From an uncultured Mycoplasmatota bacterium (GTDB lineage Bacteria; Bacillota_I; Bacilli_A; RF39; UBA660), in contig CAMMQC010000008.1 of assembly GCA_946498975.1 (NCBI GenBank), positions 1-49,414 of the forward strand: DNA of 49,414 nt, in the 5' to 3' direction. Within the stretch, counting starts at the first letter, position 1, and each line of letters opens with the position of its first letter. Shown here piece after piece: positions 15,275 through 24,150 of this stretch. A program made the position numbers and the translations under genes. The notes below the pieces were generated by a model that saw only the letters and a program-made list of their open reading frames with translations, did no database searches and was not told the DNA's origin.

Positions 15275-16351
15275 TCAATCAAAGTAATCTATTAACATTG
15301 CCTTTTTAACTTTTTTTAATGTCTCTTCTGCTTTGCTATTGGCTTTTATACTTCCCTCTTTTAATATCTTATAAACTAAATCTATATTATCTTCATAATA
15401 TTTTCTTTTTTCTCTAATAGGTATTAATATATCTTCAATAACTTCATATAAAAAGTTCTTTACTTTTACATCGCCTAATCCACCTTTTTCATAATGAGCC
15501 TTTAATTCATCTAGATTCTTATATTCAGGTAAATATTTCTTGAAATGATCATCAGTTGACAAGGCCTCTAAATAAATAAAGACAGGATTATCTTTAGTAT
15601 TACCAGGATCTTCCACCTTCAAATGATTAGGATCTGTATACATACTCATAACTTTCTTTTTAACTGTATCACTATCGTCTTTTAAGTAAATACAATTACC
15701 TATAGATTTACTCATCTTAGCTTTACCATCAGTACCAGGAAGCCTTCTACATACTTCATTATCTGGAATAACTGCTTTAGGCTCTACTAATGTTTCTCCA
15801 TATATATTATTAAAACTTCTAACTATCTCTCTTGCCTGTTCTATCATAGGTAATTGATCATCTCCTACTGGAACAATAGTTGCATCAAACGCTGTTATAT
15901 CTGCTGCTTGACTAATAGGATAATTTAAAAACCCTACTGGAATACTACTACCAAAATCTTTCTGCTTTATTTCACTTTTCACAGTTGGATTTCTCTCTAA
16001 TCTCGCTAATGTAACTAAATTCATATAATACATAGTAAGTTCTGGTAACGCCCTAACCATACTTTGAATAAAAATTGTCACTTTCTTAGGATCTAAACCT
16101 ACAGACAAATAATCAAGTGCCACTTCAATAACATTATCTCTAACCTTTTTAGGATTATTGAAATTATCAGTCAAAGCCTGTGTATCAGCGATAAAAACAT
16201 ACATCTCATCATAATTACCTTCATTTTGAAGCATTACTCTATTTTTAAGAGAACCAACATAATGACCTAAATGAAGATTACCAGTAGGTCTATCTCCTGT
16301 TAAAATAATTTTCTTCTTTGCTATAAATTCTTCTTTCATTTCAATCTTCAT
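15275..16351 (-). CDS. trpS: Tryptophanyl-tRNA synthetase
   Basis: Class I aminoacyl-tRNA synthetase charging tRNA-Trp, 358 aa. The N-terminal TGDRPTGNLHLGHYVGSL contains the HIGH-equivalent HLGH, and AKMSKSIGN is the KMSKS loop. The Trp-binding region (FIADTQALTDN, MYYMNLVTLARLERNPTVK, GFLNYPISQAADI, VPVGDDQLPMIEQ) is complete. The first ATG follows AAAGGAAGGA closely; the second Met, four codons in, is an alternative start. No T-box was recognised in the 300 bases upstream. Confidence 0.97.
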   Translation of the reverse strand: MKIEMKEEFIAKKKIILTGDRPTGNLHLGHYVGSLKNRVMLQNEGNYDEMYVFIADTQALTDNFNNPKKVRDNVIEVALDYLSVGLDPKKVTIFIQSMVRALPELTMYYMNLVTLARLERNPTVKSEIKQKDFGSSIPVGFLNYPISQAADITAFDATIVPVGDDQLPMIEQAREIVRSFNNIYGETLVEPKAVIPDNEVCRRLPGTDGKAKMSKSIGNCIYLKDDSDTVKKKVMSMYTDPNHLKVEDPGNTKDNPVFIYLEALSTDDHFKKYLPEYKNLDELKAHYEKGGLGDVKVKNFLYEVIEDILIPIREKRKYYEDNIDLVYKILKEGSIKANSKAEETLKKVKKAMLIDYFD

Positions 16352-16657
16352 TCCTTCCTTTAAGTCAATATAAAATTACATAAGGTAACTTTTGTATTTA
16401 GCTATCTCCACAAAAAGACATTAAACAACCTAAACACTTTTTTATTTCACTAAATTCGTAGATTAAAACTATTATACTAACATTTTATTTAACACTATGA
16501 TAAAACATTACATTTTTCACCTTTATCTGTATAGTTAATATGTCATTCTACAAATCTATAGTAAATATTGTAATATATCTTTATTTTAGATATACTATAT
16601 ATCAGATATCATTCATTCTTTTCCTATAATATTAATTAAGAACAAGAGCTAATCAAA
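16352..16657. other. Intergenic region between trpS and an unknown gene
   Basis: An AT-rich stretch of 306 bases on the trpS side of the divide between minus-strand genes. It contains a TATAAT-like box (complement near 16467-16472) that could belong to a trpS promoter but has no clear -35, and a partial palindrome of GATAT/ATATC motifs near 16585-16610. I see no gene, T-box or strong terminator in it. Confidence 0.4.
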
Positions 16658-17089
16658 TTAATTACTATTTATCATTTTTAATTCCTCATCTGATAAGTAT
16701 TGTAATTCATAATTATTAATAGAAAATGGTTTTTCATTATAAAGTTCAATTACAACATCTTCCGTATTGTTTGGTTCTATTGTACCATGCCTAGTTATAT
16801 AACTTTTGTTATTATTAAAAACTATTTTAAAATACCCATTTTGAATAGGCATTTCGCCTTTATTTTTTATTTGGAAATTAATCATTTCAGAATTATTATT
16901 AAAGTTTATCTCTACCTTTTCAACACATAGGTTATCCAAACAAGCCTCTTTTTCAACTACTTCATTATACTTATTGTTATTAGCATTATTAGTATTATTA
17001 GTATTATTAAATATAAAATAAACTATAACACCCAATACTATCATAATAACAGATATAATAATTATAATTAAAAATCTTTTTTCTCTCAT
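16658..17089 (-). CDS. Hypothetical single-pass membrane protein with Asn-rich stalk
   Basis: A 143-aa protein starting at the ATG at 17089, preceded by AGGTGGAAAT; a longer frame to 17182 overlaps the upstream gene and lacks a ribosome binding site. A short basic N-terminus (MREKR) is followed by a hydrophobic helix, then an Asn/Thr-rich linker encoded by near-perfect 9-nt repeats. After two cysteines (ACLDNLCVEKVEI) comes a beta-rich domain (INFQIKNKGEMPIQNGYFKI) resembling FxLYD-type or CARDB-like extracellular modules; the family is not certain. The start lies 16 nt after the stop of the large pseudopilin, so it may act with it. Confidence 0.7.
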   Translation of the reverse strand: MREKRFLIIIIISVIMIVLGVIVYFIFNNTNNTNNANNNKYNEVVEKEACLDNLCVEKVEINFNNNSEMINFQIKNKGEMPIQNGYFKIVFNNNKSYITRHGTIEPNNTEDVVIELYNEKPFSINNYELQYLSDEELKMINSN

Positions 17090-17105
17090 ATTTCCACCTA
17101 CTCTT

Positions 17106-18653
17106 TCAAAAATTAAACATTGTATTTTCATTAAATAAGCAATTGCCTGCATAATCACATAATCTAAAATTAGTTCTAACACTATGTCCCTTTACACAAT
17201 TTGCATTTACATGTGCTAAAGCAGAAGCTTGCACCCCAGATTCAACACTTGGATACTGAGTATATTGATAATAATACTTATACTTATCACCAAATATTGA
17301 ACTTGGATAATGAGAATATTGATTAGGAATACTACATGTAGCTCCACAAGTATCATAGTTGTGGCCTGTATAACAATATTCCCAATAAGATGTATTTTTG
17401 TCTATACCAGAAACATCATCTGTAATTATCCATCCAAAATAAGACCATGCTCCACTAGTATATTGATTATTAGAAATAACTTTTGGTAATGTCTTATCTA
17501 TATACTTATCAACTGTACAAGAAGTAGTATTTCCAGCTTTATCATATATATCTATGGTGCCTGTTTTCCCCTCTTTAGAAAAAGTCTTATTATAACTATT
17601 ATTTGCACATTCACCTATATCATCTTTGCACAATACAGATATATATCTATCCTGACTAGTCCATGTGGTACTAGCACCAGTTACAGTTGAACAAATTGGA
17701 GGTGTTCTATCTATTTTATAAGCTTCTGATGTTGAAACACAAGAATTTCCGTATTTATCGAACAATTCCACTTTAACATTATAAACACCTTCTTTTTTTA
17801 TTGTAACTGTAGAAGGTGTAGAACCAATATATGTATTAATTAGCTCCCTTTCACCATTACTGCTTTCTATACTTATTTCATATCTAAATGTACTTTCTGG
17901 TACTTTTATATTTAACGTAATATCCTTATTATACCAAGTATTTTCTTCAAATTCGCTTGAAACCGAAACTGAAGAGCAATCTACAGTATCAGATATTATA
18001 TATTCTCCAGATTTTTCAGATGATAAATTATTACTATTGTCTATTGCATATCCAGTTATTCTATATGAACCTAATTCTGTTAAATTAATTGTAATATCAC
18101 CATCATAAGTTTGATAACCACTATCTTGATAAGTCTCTCCATCTTTTTCAATTACATATCTATAAGTTGTAACTTCTACATTATCAGTAATAGACATAGT
18201 AACAGTAATAGAACTATTAGATGAACTAGTATTGGGGCTAAAAGCAATCATTGGTTTCTCTTTGTCTTTTTCAGTTTCATAATTAGAACATTTTAAAATA
18301 CTATAATATTGATAGTCTTTTTCTGTTATCTTTTGAACAGTAACACCACTATTAACAAAATCACAATCGTTACCATCTTTATCTTTTATAGGATCTATAT
18401 ATGATTCATCTATTAATGTTTTAACAGATACTGTAGCAGTCTCACCTATCTCTTTAGGAAGTTCACTTCTATAATCAGCAAAATACTCTCTCCCTGCTAA
18501 AATTAACATGTTTTCTTGAGAATCATAATAACTATCATTACCTCTATCTAAAACCGATCTAACACCTACATACGCTAATGTAAACAATAATCCCAATATA
18601 ATTATAGTTGCTAACATCTCTATTAATGTAAAAGCACTCTTATTATGATACAT
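17106..18653 (-). CDS. Large pseudopilin with Ig-like and cysteine-rich domains
   Basis: A 515-aa protein with a prepilin leader: MYHNKSA before FTLIEMLATIIILGLLF. The residue before the cleavage site is Ala, not the usual Gly; Glu5 of the mature protein is present. A pilin-like globular segment (YFADYRSELPKEIGE, then DKDGNDCDF, residues about 53-125) precedes several Ig-like domains. One module, PPICSTVTGASTTWTSQDRY with a later CKDDIGEC, matches the repeats of the pseudopilin at 11151-12419. The C-terminal 110 residues hold several more cysteines and aromatic residues and may be a binding head. AAGGAGTGATTTT precedes the ATG. It is predicted to be processed by the PilD at 1194-1961 and assembled by PilC. 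Confidence 0.85.
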   Translation of the reverse strand: MYHNKSAFTLIEMLATIIILGLLFTLAYVGVRSVLDRGNDSYYDSQENMLILAGREYFADYRSELPKEIGETATVSVKTLIDESYIDPIKDKDGNDCDFVNSGVTVQKITEKDYQYYSILKCSNYETEKDKEKPMIAFSPNTSSSNSSITVTMSITDNVEVTTYRYVIEKDGETYQDSGYQTYDGDITINLTELGSYRITGYAIDNSNNLSSEKSGEYIISDTVDCSSVSVSSEFEENTWYNKDITLNIKVPESTFRYEISIESSNGERELINTYIGSTPSTVTIKKEGVYNVKVELFDKYGNSCVSTSEAYKIDRTPPICSTVTGASTTWTSQDRYISVLCKDDIGECANNSYNKTFSKEGKTGTIDIYDKAGNTTSCTVDKYIDKTLPKVISNNQYTSGAWSYFGWIITDDVSGIDKNTSYWEYCYTGHNYDTCGATCSIPNQYSHYPSSIFGDKYKYYYQYTQYPSVESGVQASALAHVNANCVKGHSVRTNFRLCDYAGNCLFNENTMFNF

Positions 18654-18787
18654 AAAATCACTCCTTATTTTTATTTTATAATAAAAATCAGAAATATACT
18701 AACTAAATTTAATATATACCATGTAAAAGTTGTAAATTATTCAGTATATTTTTATTTATTCTACATAATATTTATTAGGTGAATCAA

Positions 18788-19150
18788 ATGCAATATTTAA
18801 AAAAATTAGGTAAATCTATTTTATTTACTCTTATTAGTATATTTTTATTAGGACTAATACTAAATACCCTATATTATTTTGATATTATTAGTAATAATAT
18901 CTATAATATTATGAAAATGATTATAGTTTTAGGTTCATTATTTATTAATTCTTTTCTATTAGGCAAAGATTCTAATAAATATGGTATAGTTGAAGGTTTA
19001 AAATTAGGCTCTATATTTTTACTAATTATAATCATATTTAAATTAATAATTAATAGTTCTTTTGATATTAGAACACTTATCTATAGTATTATTATTTTAT
19101 TAACTTCTAGTGTAGGTGCAATTATTGGAATTAACAAAAAAACAAAATAA
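18788..19150 (+). CDS. Four-helix membrane protein, TIGR04086/YrzE-like
   Basis: A 120-aa hydrophobic protein. The start at 18788 is chosen because TTAGGTGAATCAA precedes that ATG; a GTG nine bases earlier is weaker. Four hydrophobic segments are visible, with the motif SNKYGIVEGLKLGSIFLL between the second and third, which matches the K-x-x-G-x-x-E-G-L-K-L-G signature of TIGR04086-family proteins of Bacillota. Function of the family is unknown. Divergent from the pseudopilin gene. Confidence 0.7.
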   Translation: MQYLKKLGKSILFTLISIFLLGLILNTLYYFDIISNNIYNIMKMIIVLGSLFINSFLLGKDSNKYGIVEGLKLGSIFLLIIIIFKLIINSSFDIRTLIYSIIILLTSSVGAIIGINKKTK

Positions 19151-19244
19151 AACTTAAACATATAGCTAAACAAAGCGAAATAAAACCAATAATTACAAAA
19201 GCAGTTCTAATTATCTAAATAACTATCATTAAATTACCTATTAA

Positions 19245-19922
19245 TTATTTATCTAACTCCTCTAAAATTAACATTAGATATTTAATTTCTTTTTTTGTTA
19301 ATCTTATTTTACTTTTAAATGATTTAGGTAAAGTTTTAAGTAAAGATTCTTTAGTATTTAATAAACCTTGATAATATTCTTTAATTAAAGCATCTTTTTT
19401 AGTCATTAAAACAGGCCCCAAAAATAATTTTTTATAAGAATAATATTTCTTACCTTTTTTAAATACTAATACTTGATAAATAATATTTTTTTCTTTAACC
19501 AAAACTTCATCATCTATATAATAACCTAACTTTATCAATTTCCTTTTAACTGCAATAGAATAATTATTAGGTGACAGTATTAAAGTATTAATATTTTTTA
19601 ATTTTTTTCTATTATCATCTAATATTTTATTAATATTAAGTCCTCCCATACCTGATATAGTTATAGTATCTATTCCCTCAGTATAAGAATCTAATCCTTC
19701 AGCTTCTATTAACTTTACCTTATCAGATACTTTATAGAAGTTAACGTTTTCTTTCGCTTTTTTTAATGGACCACTTTTATTATCACTAGCAATTGCTTTA
19801 CTAAGGCCTTTTTCTTTAACTAAATAAATGGACAAAAGAGCATGATCACACCCAATATCTAAGGGGTATGAAGAAAGGGGAACTAAATCCCCTATCGTTT
19901 TTAATCTGTTATTTATTTTCAT
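19245..19922 (-). CDS. trmK: tRNA (adenine(22)-N(1))-methyltransferase
   Basis: A 225-aa Rossmann-fold methyltransferase that modifies A22 of tRNAs, using S-adenosylmethionine. Motif I is SSYPLDIGCDHALLSIYL; the acidic residue after the second strand is in IASDNKSGPLKKAKENV; the conserved TISGMGG motif follows, then LILSPN. A C-terminal helical extension (SYKKLFLGPVLM onward) is typical of TrmK. It follows rpoD with 1 nt between stop and start, matching the Bacillus order dnaG-rpoD-trmK (yqfN). Confidence 0.93.
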   Translation of the reverse strand: MKINNRLKTIGDLVPLSSYPLDIGCDHALLSIYLVKEKGLSKAIASDNKSGPLKKAKENVNFYKVSDKVKLIEAEGLDSYTEGIDTITISGMGGLNINKILDDNRKKLKNINTLILSPNNYSIAVKRKLIKLGYYIDDEVLVKEKNIIYQVLVFKKGKKYYSYKKLFLGPVLMTKKDALIKEYYQGLLNTKESLLKTLPKSFKSKIRLTKKEIKYLMLILEELDK

Positions 19923-19923
19923 A

Positions 19924-21015
19924 TTAATCTGTTAGGAAGTCCTTTAGTTTTCTAGATCTAGAAGGATGTCTTAACTTTCTTAATGCTTTCGCTTCTATTT
20001 GTCTAATACGCTCTCTTGTTACTCCAAATATTTGTCCTACTTCTTCTAGTGTTCGACACTGCCCATCATCAAGACCAAATCTAAGTCTTAATACTTTTTC
20101 TTCTCTGTCTGTTAATGTTAATAAGACACTAGCAAGTTCTTCTTTTAACATTTCTTCTGTTGTATATTCTTCTGGCCCTATCATTCTATCATCTTTAATA
20201 AAGTCTCCTAAATGAGAATCATCTTCTTCTCCTATAGGTGTTTCTAATGCAACTGGGTCTTGACTAATCTTATAGACTTCTCTTACTTTTTCTACAGGCA
20301 TTTCTAATTTTTCAGCAATTTCATCATCAGTTGGTTCTCTATTTAACTCTTGAGTAAGTTGTCTTTGAATTCTTGCTAGTTTATTAATTGTTTCTACCAT
20401 ATGAACAGGTACTCTAATAGTTCTAGCTTGATCTGCTATCGCTCTTGTTATCGCTTGTCTTATCCACCAAGTAGCATATGTTGAAAATTTATATCCTTTT
20501 GTTGGATCGAACTTTTCAACTGCTTTCATCAAACCAATATTACCTTCTTGAATTAAATCAAGAAAAAGCATTCCTCTACCTACATAACGTTTGGCAATTG
20601 ATACAACTAAACGAAGGTTAGATTCAGCAAGTATTCTTTTCGCTTCTTCATCACCATCAACAGCTCTTTCAGCATATTCAAATTCTTCATCACTATTTAA
20701 TAAAGGTATTCTACCTATCTCTTTTAAATACATTCTAACAGGATCATTAATTTTAATATCTTTTGACATTGTTAAGTCTTCTGTTTTAGTATGCTCTGTA
20801 ATTTCTTCACCACTAGCATCATCGTTTCCATCTTCTGATACGATATCAATACCCTCAGCAATTAAACTGTTATATAAATCATCAAGACTATCACTATCGA
20901 TTTCTAGACCTTTTAATTCTGAAGCTAGCTGTTCATAAGTAATATATCCTTGTTCTTTACCTAATTTAATAAGTTTTTCTTTTCTTTGTTCCATTGTTTT
21001 TATTTCTTCTACCAT
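19924..21015 (-). CDS. rpoD: Primary RNA polymerase sigma factor
   Basis: The 363-aa housekeeping sigma-70 (SigA). A short region 1.1 (residues 1-60, [21 protein letters not shown]) and an acidic linker precede region 1.2 ([16 protein letters not shown]), region 2 ([18 protein letters not shown]-like, with [19 protein letters not shown]), region 3 and region 4 ([39 protein letters not shown]). It fits the -35/-10 boxes found across the window. GGGGAGAGTTAAA precedes the ATG, which follows the dnaG stop by one base. Confidence 0.98.
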   Translation of the reverse strand: MVEEIKTMEQRKEKLIKLGKEQGYITYEQLASELKGLEIDSDSLDDLYNSLIAEGIDIVSEDGNDDASGEEITEHTKTEDLTMSKDIKINDPVRMYLKEIGRIPLLNSDEEFEYAERAVDGDEEAKRILAESNLRLVVSIAKRYVGRGMLFLDLIQEGNIGLMKAVEKFDPTKGYKFSTYATWWIRQAITRAIADQARTIRVPVHMVETINKLARIQRQLTQELNREPTDDEIAEKLEMPVEKVREVYKISQDPVALETPIGEEDDSHLGDFIKDDRMIGPEEYTTEEMLKEELASVLLTLTDREEKVLRLRFGLDDGQCRTLEEVGQIFGVTRERIRQIEAKALRKLRHPSRSRKLKDFLTD

Positions 21016-21016
21016 T

Positions 21017-22750
21017 TTAACTCTCCCCTATTCTTAGTTTTCTAATCTCTTCAGCGTATTTTACTTGCATTAACGGATCTGTTTCATTTTTAATTTTCTC
21101 TTCTAAATTACTAATTGTCTTCTTAAAGTTATACTCTCTTATCACTTTAAAGTAATCATAGAGTTCTTCTTTAGTAAGAGTAGTCTTTAAGTCCATCTCT
21201 AATACTTCATTTAAGAGATTAAGTAACTCCCCTTTAGGTGTTAAGTAAGTATAAAAGTCTGCTTCATTAATAAACCCATACTTATGATAAAAATAAACAA
21301 TTTCACTTTCTAATGCTCTTAAAGCTTCGGTAGGGAACACCAAGTGTTCATCTTCTACCATATCTATTATATCTTGTTTATTTAGCATATAATATATAAT
21401 ATTGAGGCTTGCTTTTTGATACTTATCTTTTTTCTTAGGTTGCACTTTTCTAGGAGTAGTAACCACTTCTTTTTTTATCTCTTTATTGTTAACTAACTCC
21501 TGAAAACTTTTTTCTAGGGTATTATAACCTATTTCAAACTTTTTTGCAAGGTCTTTTAGTATAATTTCTGTTCTAATAGTATCATTTATTTTAGAAGCTT
21601 CTTCTAATACTTCATGAATATAATTAGCTTTCTCTTCACTGCTAGCAAAGTTACGGTTACGAGATAAGTTCTTAATCTTAAAGTCACTATAGTAAATGGC
21701 ATTATTTATCAAGCTTTGAAAAGCATCTTTACCATTCTTTAAGATATAGGTATCAGGATCATCTTCTCCTGGAAGTGTTATTACTTTAACTTCTATTCCC
21801 TCACTTTTAAATAATTCTCCTGAAGCTAGTGTCGCTTTAACTCCTGCTTCATCGCCATCAAAACAGAGAATAATGTTATTAGATAGTCTTTTAATCTCTT
21901 TTATATGGTCTTTTGTTAAGGCAGTACCCATAGTAGCGACTGTATTTTTAATACCAACAGTACTAGCACGAATGATATCCATGAAGCCTTCCATGATTAT
22001 AACAGACTTTTTAACCCGAGCTTCTTCTTTAGCGATATGATAATGGTATAAAAGTTTACCTTTTTTAAAGAGTTCTGTTTCTTTAGTATTAAGATATTTA
22101 TTTTGTTTACCATTATTTATAATACGGCCACTAAAACCTATTACTTTGCCGTTTAAATCATGTAAAGGAAACATTAGACGGGAATTATATATATCGTGAT
22201 CTTCACTACTAAGTCCTATTTTATTAAGTAAATCAACAGAATGTCCCTTCATAGTAAGTAATTTAGTAAGGTCATCTCTCTTCTTTAGAGAATATCCTAT
22301 TTCAAATTCTTTAATAGTCAAATCATCAATACTTCTATTATTTAAATATTCCCTAGCCCCTTCTCCTTCCTTACTAAGTAAATTGTTTTGATAATATTTA
22401 TTAGCAAGATCATATATTTTATACCATTCATCATATTTAGTTGATACTTTTTTAGTTTTAAATCCACTTAAAGTTATACCAACACGGTTTGCTAAGTCAC
22501 TTAATACTTGATTAAACTCTTTATGTTCATAGTTCATTAAAAAGGTAAAGACATTCCCTGTCGCATGACAAGAGAAGCAAGTATAAATTTGTTTTTCTCT
22601 TGAAACACTCATAGAAGGATTAGTATCATCATGAAATGGACAAACTCCAAAGTAGTTTTTACCTCGTTTTTCAAGGGGAATCTTCTCGCCAATAACATCA
22701 ACAATATCATTTTTTCTTCTTACTTCATTAATAATATCTTGATTATTCAT
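21017..22750 (-). CDS. dnaG: DNA primase
   Basis: A 577-aa primase that makes RNA primers for replication. The N-terminal CHC2 zinc finger has C37, H40, C58 and C61. The core follows (IGFSGRI and others), with the TOPRIM motifs [13 protein letters not shown] (catalytic Glu) and [13 protein letters not shown] (DxD). The C-terminal helicase-binding region is present but diverged. AAGGAGGGATATTC precedes the ATG. First gene of the dnaG-rpoD-trmK operon, the core of the macromolecular synthesis operon; rpsU is not adjacent. Confidence 0.98.
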   Translation of the reverse strand: MNNQDIINEVRRKNDIVDVIGEKIPLEKRGKNYFGVCPFHDDTNPSMSVSREKQIYTCFSCHATGNVFTFLMNYEHKEFNQVLSDLANRVGITLSGFKTKKVSTKYDEWYKIYDLANKYYQNNLLSKEGEGAREYLNNRSIDDLTIKEFEIGYSLKKRDDLTKLLTMKGHSVDLLNKIGLSSEDHDIYNSRLMFPLHDLNGKVIGFSGRIINNGKQNKYLNTKETELFKKGKLLYHYHIAKEEARVKKSVIIMEGFMDIIRASTVGIKNTVATMGTALTKDHIKEIKRLSNNIILCFDGDEAGVKATLASGELFKSEGIEVKVITLPGEDDPDTYILKNGKDAFQSLINNAIYYSDFKIKNLSRNRNFASSEEKANYIHEVLEEASKINDTIRTEIILKDLAKKFEIGYNTLEKSFQELVNNKEIKKEVVTTPRKVQPKKKDKYQKASLNIIYYMLNKQDIIDMVEDEHLVFPTEALRALESEIVYFYHKYGFINEADFYTYLTPKGELLNLLNEVLEMDLKTTLTKEELYDYFKVIREYNFKKTISNLEEKIKNETDPLMQVKYAEEIRKLRIGES

Positions 22751-22805
22751 GAATATCCCTCCTTACCAATCTATCAATTATTTTAACACAATAGAAAAGA
22801 AAATT

Positions 22806-23306
22806 CTATAAACTACTAGAATTTTCTAATTGCGTATCATCAAGTTCTTTTAACATCTGTTCTTTAATTTTATCTATGTCAGTAAAAAATAAATTTATAC
22901 CTTTTGACTTTAATTTTAATAAGTATTTAAAACTTCTAAGTATCTCATCTTGTAACGAATCAATTACTTTGGCAGGGCGTCCATTATCAAGTAAATGTAT
23001 ATGGTCTATATATTTATCTAAAGTAGGAAAAGCATTTTGAATTAAAATAGCTGAATCTTCTCCTAATACTTTTCTTATTAAGATACTATCACATCGTCCA
23101 TATTTTTTTATTTTGTTATTTATAATTCGTCTATATTTATTAACATTACTACTTAAAGGAATAAACCATAATATTTTCTTATCTTTAATAACAAAGTATG
23201 TAGGCCTCTTATGTCCCTTCTCTTTATTAGTCATAAGATTTTCATCTTTAACAATATCAAAAAACTCATCTTTTATGTGATATAAATAACCAGGTTTTAT
23301 TTTCAT
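22806..23306 (-). CDS. Type III toxin-antitoxin toxin, CptN/TenpN family
   Basis: A 166-aa protein with the features I know from CptIN/TenpIN toxins: MKIKPGYLYHIKDEFFDIV at the start, LMTNKEKGHKRPTYFVIKD, then ILWFIPLSSNVNKY, KYGRCD, and AILIQNAFPTLDKYIDHIHL, followed by a helical C-terminus. These proteins share the ToxN-type RNase fold and are held inactive by processed repeat RNAs. Upstream on the same strand lie a promoter, two 49-nt repeats and a terminator, the full type III layout. GGGGGTG precedes the ATG. It comes from a different family than the ToxN at 7233, so the two systems are not copies. Confidence 0.85.
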   Translation of the reverse strand: MKIKPGYLYHIKDEFFDIVKDENLMTNKEKGHKRPTYFVIKDKKILWFIPLSSNVNKYRRIINNKIKKYGRCDSILIRKVLGEDSAILIQNAFPTLDKYIDHIHLLDNGRPAKVIDSLQDEILRSFKYLLKLKSKGINLFFTDIDKIKEQMLKELDDTQLENSSSL

Positions 23307-23342
23307 ATTTGTACACCCCCAATATATATAAGTTGTAGCCTA

Positions 23343-23372
23343 AGTGTACCATATAAAAAATATGTTCGTCAA
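23343..23372 (-). promoter_or_regulatory. Possible separate promoter for the CptN-like toxin
   Basis: On the minus strand: TTGACG (complement of 23367-23372), an 18-nt spacer and TACACT (complement of 23343-23348). It lies after the antitoxin terminator. If active, it would express toxin independently of the repeat RNA. Confidence 0.4.
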
Positions 23373-23389
23373 TGTTTTTTTGCAAAATT

Positions 23390-23425
23390 TAAAAAGAAAA
23401 TTCTATCTTTATGATAGAACTTTCT
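23390..23425 (-). terminator. Terminator between antitoxin repeats and the CptN-like toxin
   Basis: Read on the minus strand, AGAAAGTTCTATC pairs with GATAGAATTTTCT (13 positions, one G-U), loop ATAAA, followed by TTTTT. It occupies the place of the attenuating terminator of type III systems. Confidence 0.85.
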
Positions 23426-23592
23426 AAAACATTTTCACCCGGAATAATTTATTACTCGCACCATCCGGGAGCGAGAAACATTGTCGACCGGAATAATTTA
23501 TTACTCGCACCATCCGGGAGCGAGAAACATTTTCATATATGTAAGTAAAACTACTTACTTTAATATTATATGAAAACTCTTTCATTTAATAC
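23393..23592 (-). ncRNA. Repeat antitoxin RNA of the CptIN/TenpIN-type system
   Basis: A transcript starting near 23592 would contain a 5' stretch of about 60 bases with a TATGAAA/TTTCATA-type hairpin, then two 49-nt repeats and a partial third, and end at the terminator. Each unit contains CTCGCTCCCGGATGGTGCGAG and ATTATTCCGG on the minus strand, able to form a stem (CTCGC/GCGAG) and a second pairing (CCGG/CCGG), as expected for a pseudoknotted antitoxin. The toxin would cut within the repeats to release single units. Confidence 0.8.
23430..23527 (-). repeat. Two tandem 49-nt antitoxin repeats
   Basis: Units at 23430-23478 and 23479-23527. They are identical except at two positions near one end (CATTTTCACCC against CATTGTCGACC on the plus strand). 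A partial copy (CATTTTCA) follows at 23528. The repeats are noticeably richer in GC than the surrounding DNA. Confidence 0.92.
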
Positions 23593-23598
23593 ATCTTT

Positions 23599-23627
23599 AT
23601 TGTATCACAACAAATTATTTTAGTAAA
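23599..23627 (-). promoter_or_regulatory. Promoter of the CptIN-type antitoxin RNA
   Basis: TTTACT (complement of 23622-23627), a 17-nt spacer and TACAAT (complement of 23599-23604). Confidence 0.65.
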
Positions 23628-23634
23628 TACTTTT

Positions 23635-23662
23635 TGACTTATAATTTTTCTATGTTATAATA
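23635..23662 (+). promoter_or_regulatory. Promoter for the hypothetical gene at 23689
   Basis: TTGACT, a 16-nt spacer and TATAAT on the plus strand. It diverges from the antitoxin promoter, the two -35 boxes being fewer than 10 bases apart. Confidence 0.65.
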
Positions 23663-23688
23663 AGTAGCTATAAGAAATGGGGGATTTT

Positions 23689-24144
23689 ATGTTAGAACTT
23701 ATGAAAGAAAGAAAAGTTTTAAAAGATAATAGTACATTTTTTAAATTATTGAAGATATCTCTTGAAAGAGATTTAACTGAAAAAGAACAGAACATATTCT
23801 TAGAATCTTCTTATAGAAATATAGGTTATTTAGAAGAAGAGTTTAATGTTTATAAAAGTAGTGCTATAGGTAACTTAATTATATATAGTACACTTATCAA
23901 TAATGGTATTACTTTAATTAATGGTCTAAGAAATGGACTTAATATAACTAAAGATAATTTTATTAAAGAAAACATTCATCAATTTAGTGCCCATTATCAA
24001 TCAGTTAAAGAGTATGAAGAATCTTTTTTAGCATATAGAGAAAACAGTACTGATGAAAGTTATGATGAGGCAATAGAAAAGTATGAAGAAGCGATAGATT
24101 ATAGTGAAGCTTATACAATAGAAAAGACTTTAACTAAATGTTAA
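23689..24144 (+). CDS. Hypothetical soluble helical protein
   Basis: Not recognised. A 151-aa protein starting at the ATG at 23689, for which GGGGG is well placed; the ATG at 23677 overlaps that ribosome binding site. The sequence is mostly helical with many Glu, Lys and Tyr residues, no membrane helix and no cysteines apart from the terminal one. The segment SLERDLTEKEQNIFLESSYR and the C-terminal YDEAIEKYEEAIDYSEAY look like coiled or TPR-like helices. It is transcribed divergently from the type III antitoxin and converges with the gene at 24151. A link with the toxin system is possible but unsupported. Confidence 0.7.
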   Translation: MLELMKERKVLKDNSTFFKLLKISLERDLTEKEQNIFLESSYRNIGYLEEEFNVYKSSAIGNLIIYSTLINNGITLINGLRNGLNITKDNFIKENIHQFSAHYQSVKEYEESFLAYRENSTDESYDEAIEKYEEAIDYSEAYTIEKTLTKC

Positions 24145-24150
24145 GGTCTT

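Noticed and set aside
16352-16657. T-box leader for trpS
   Set aside because: Nothing like the GGTGGNACC core, the stem I motifs or a terminator pair was found in the region.
23430-23527. Two 49-nt repeats considered as a CRISPR array
   Set aside because: The repeats are directly adjacent with no spacers, no cas genes are present, and a toxin gene with terminator follows.
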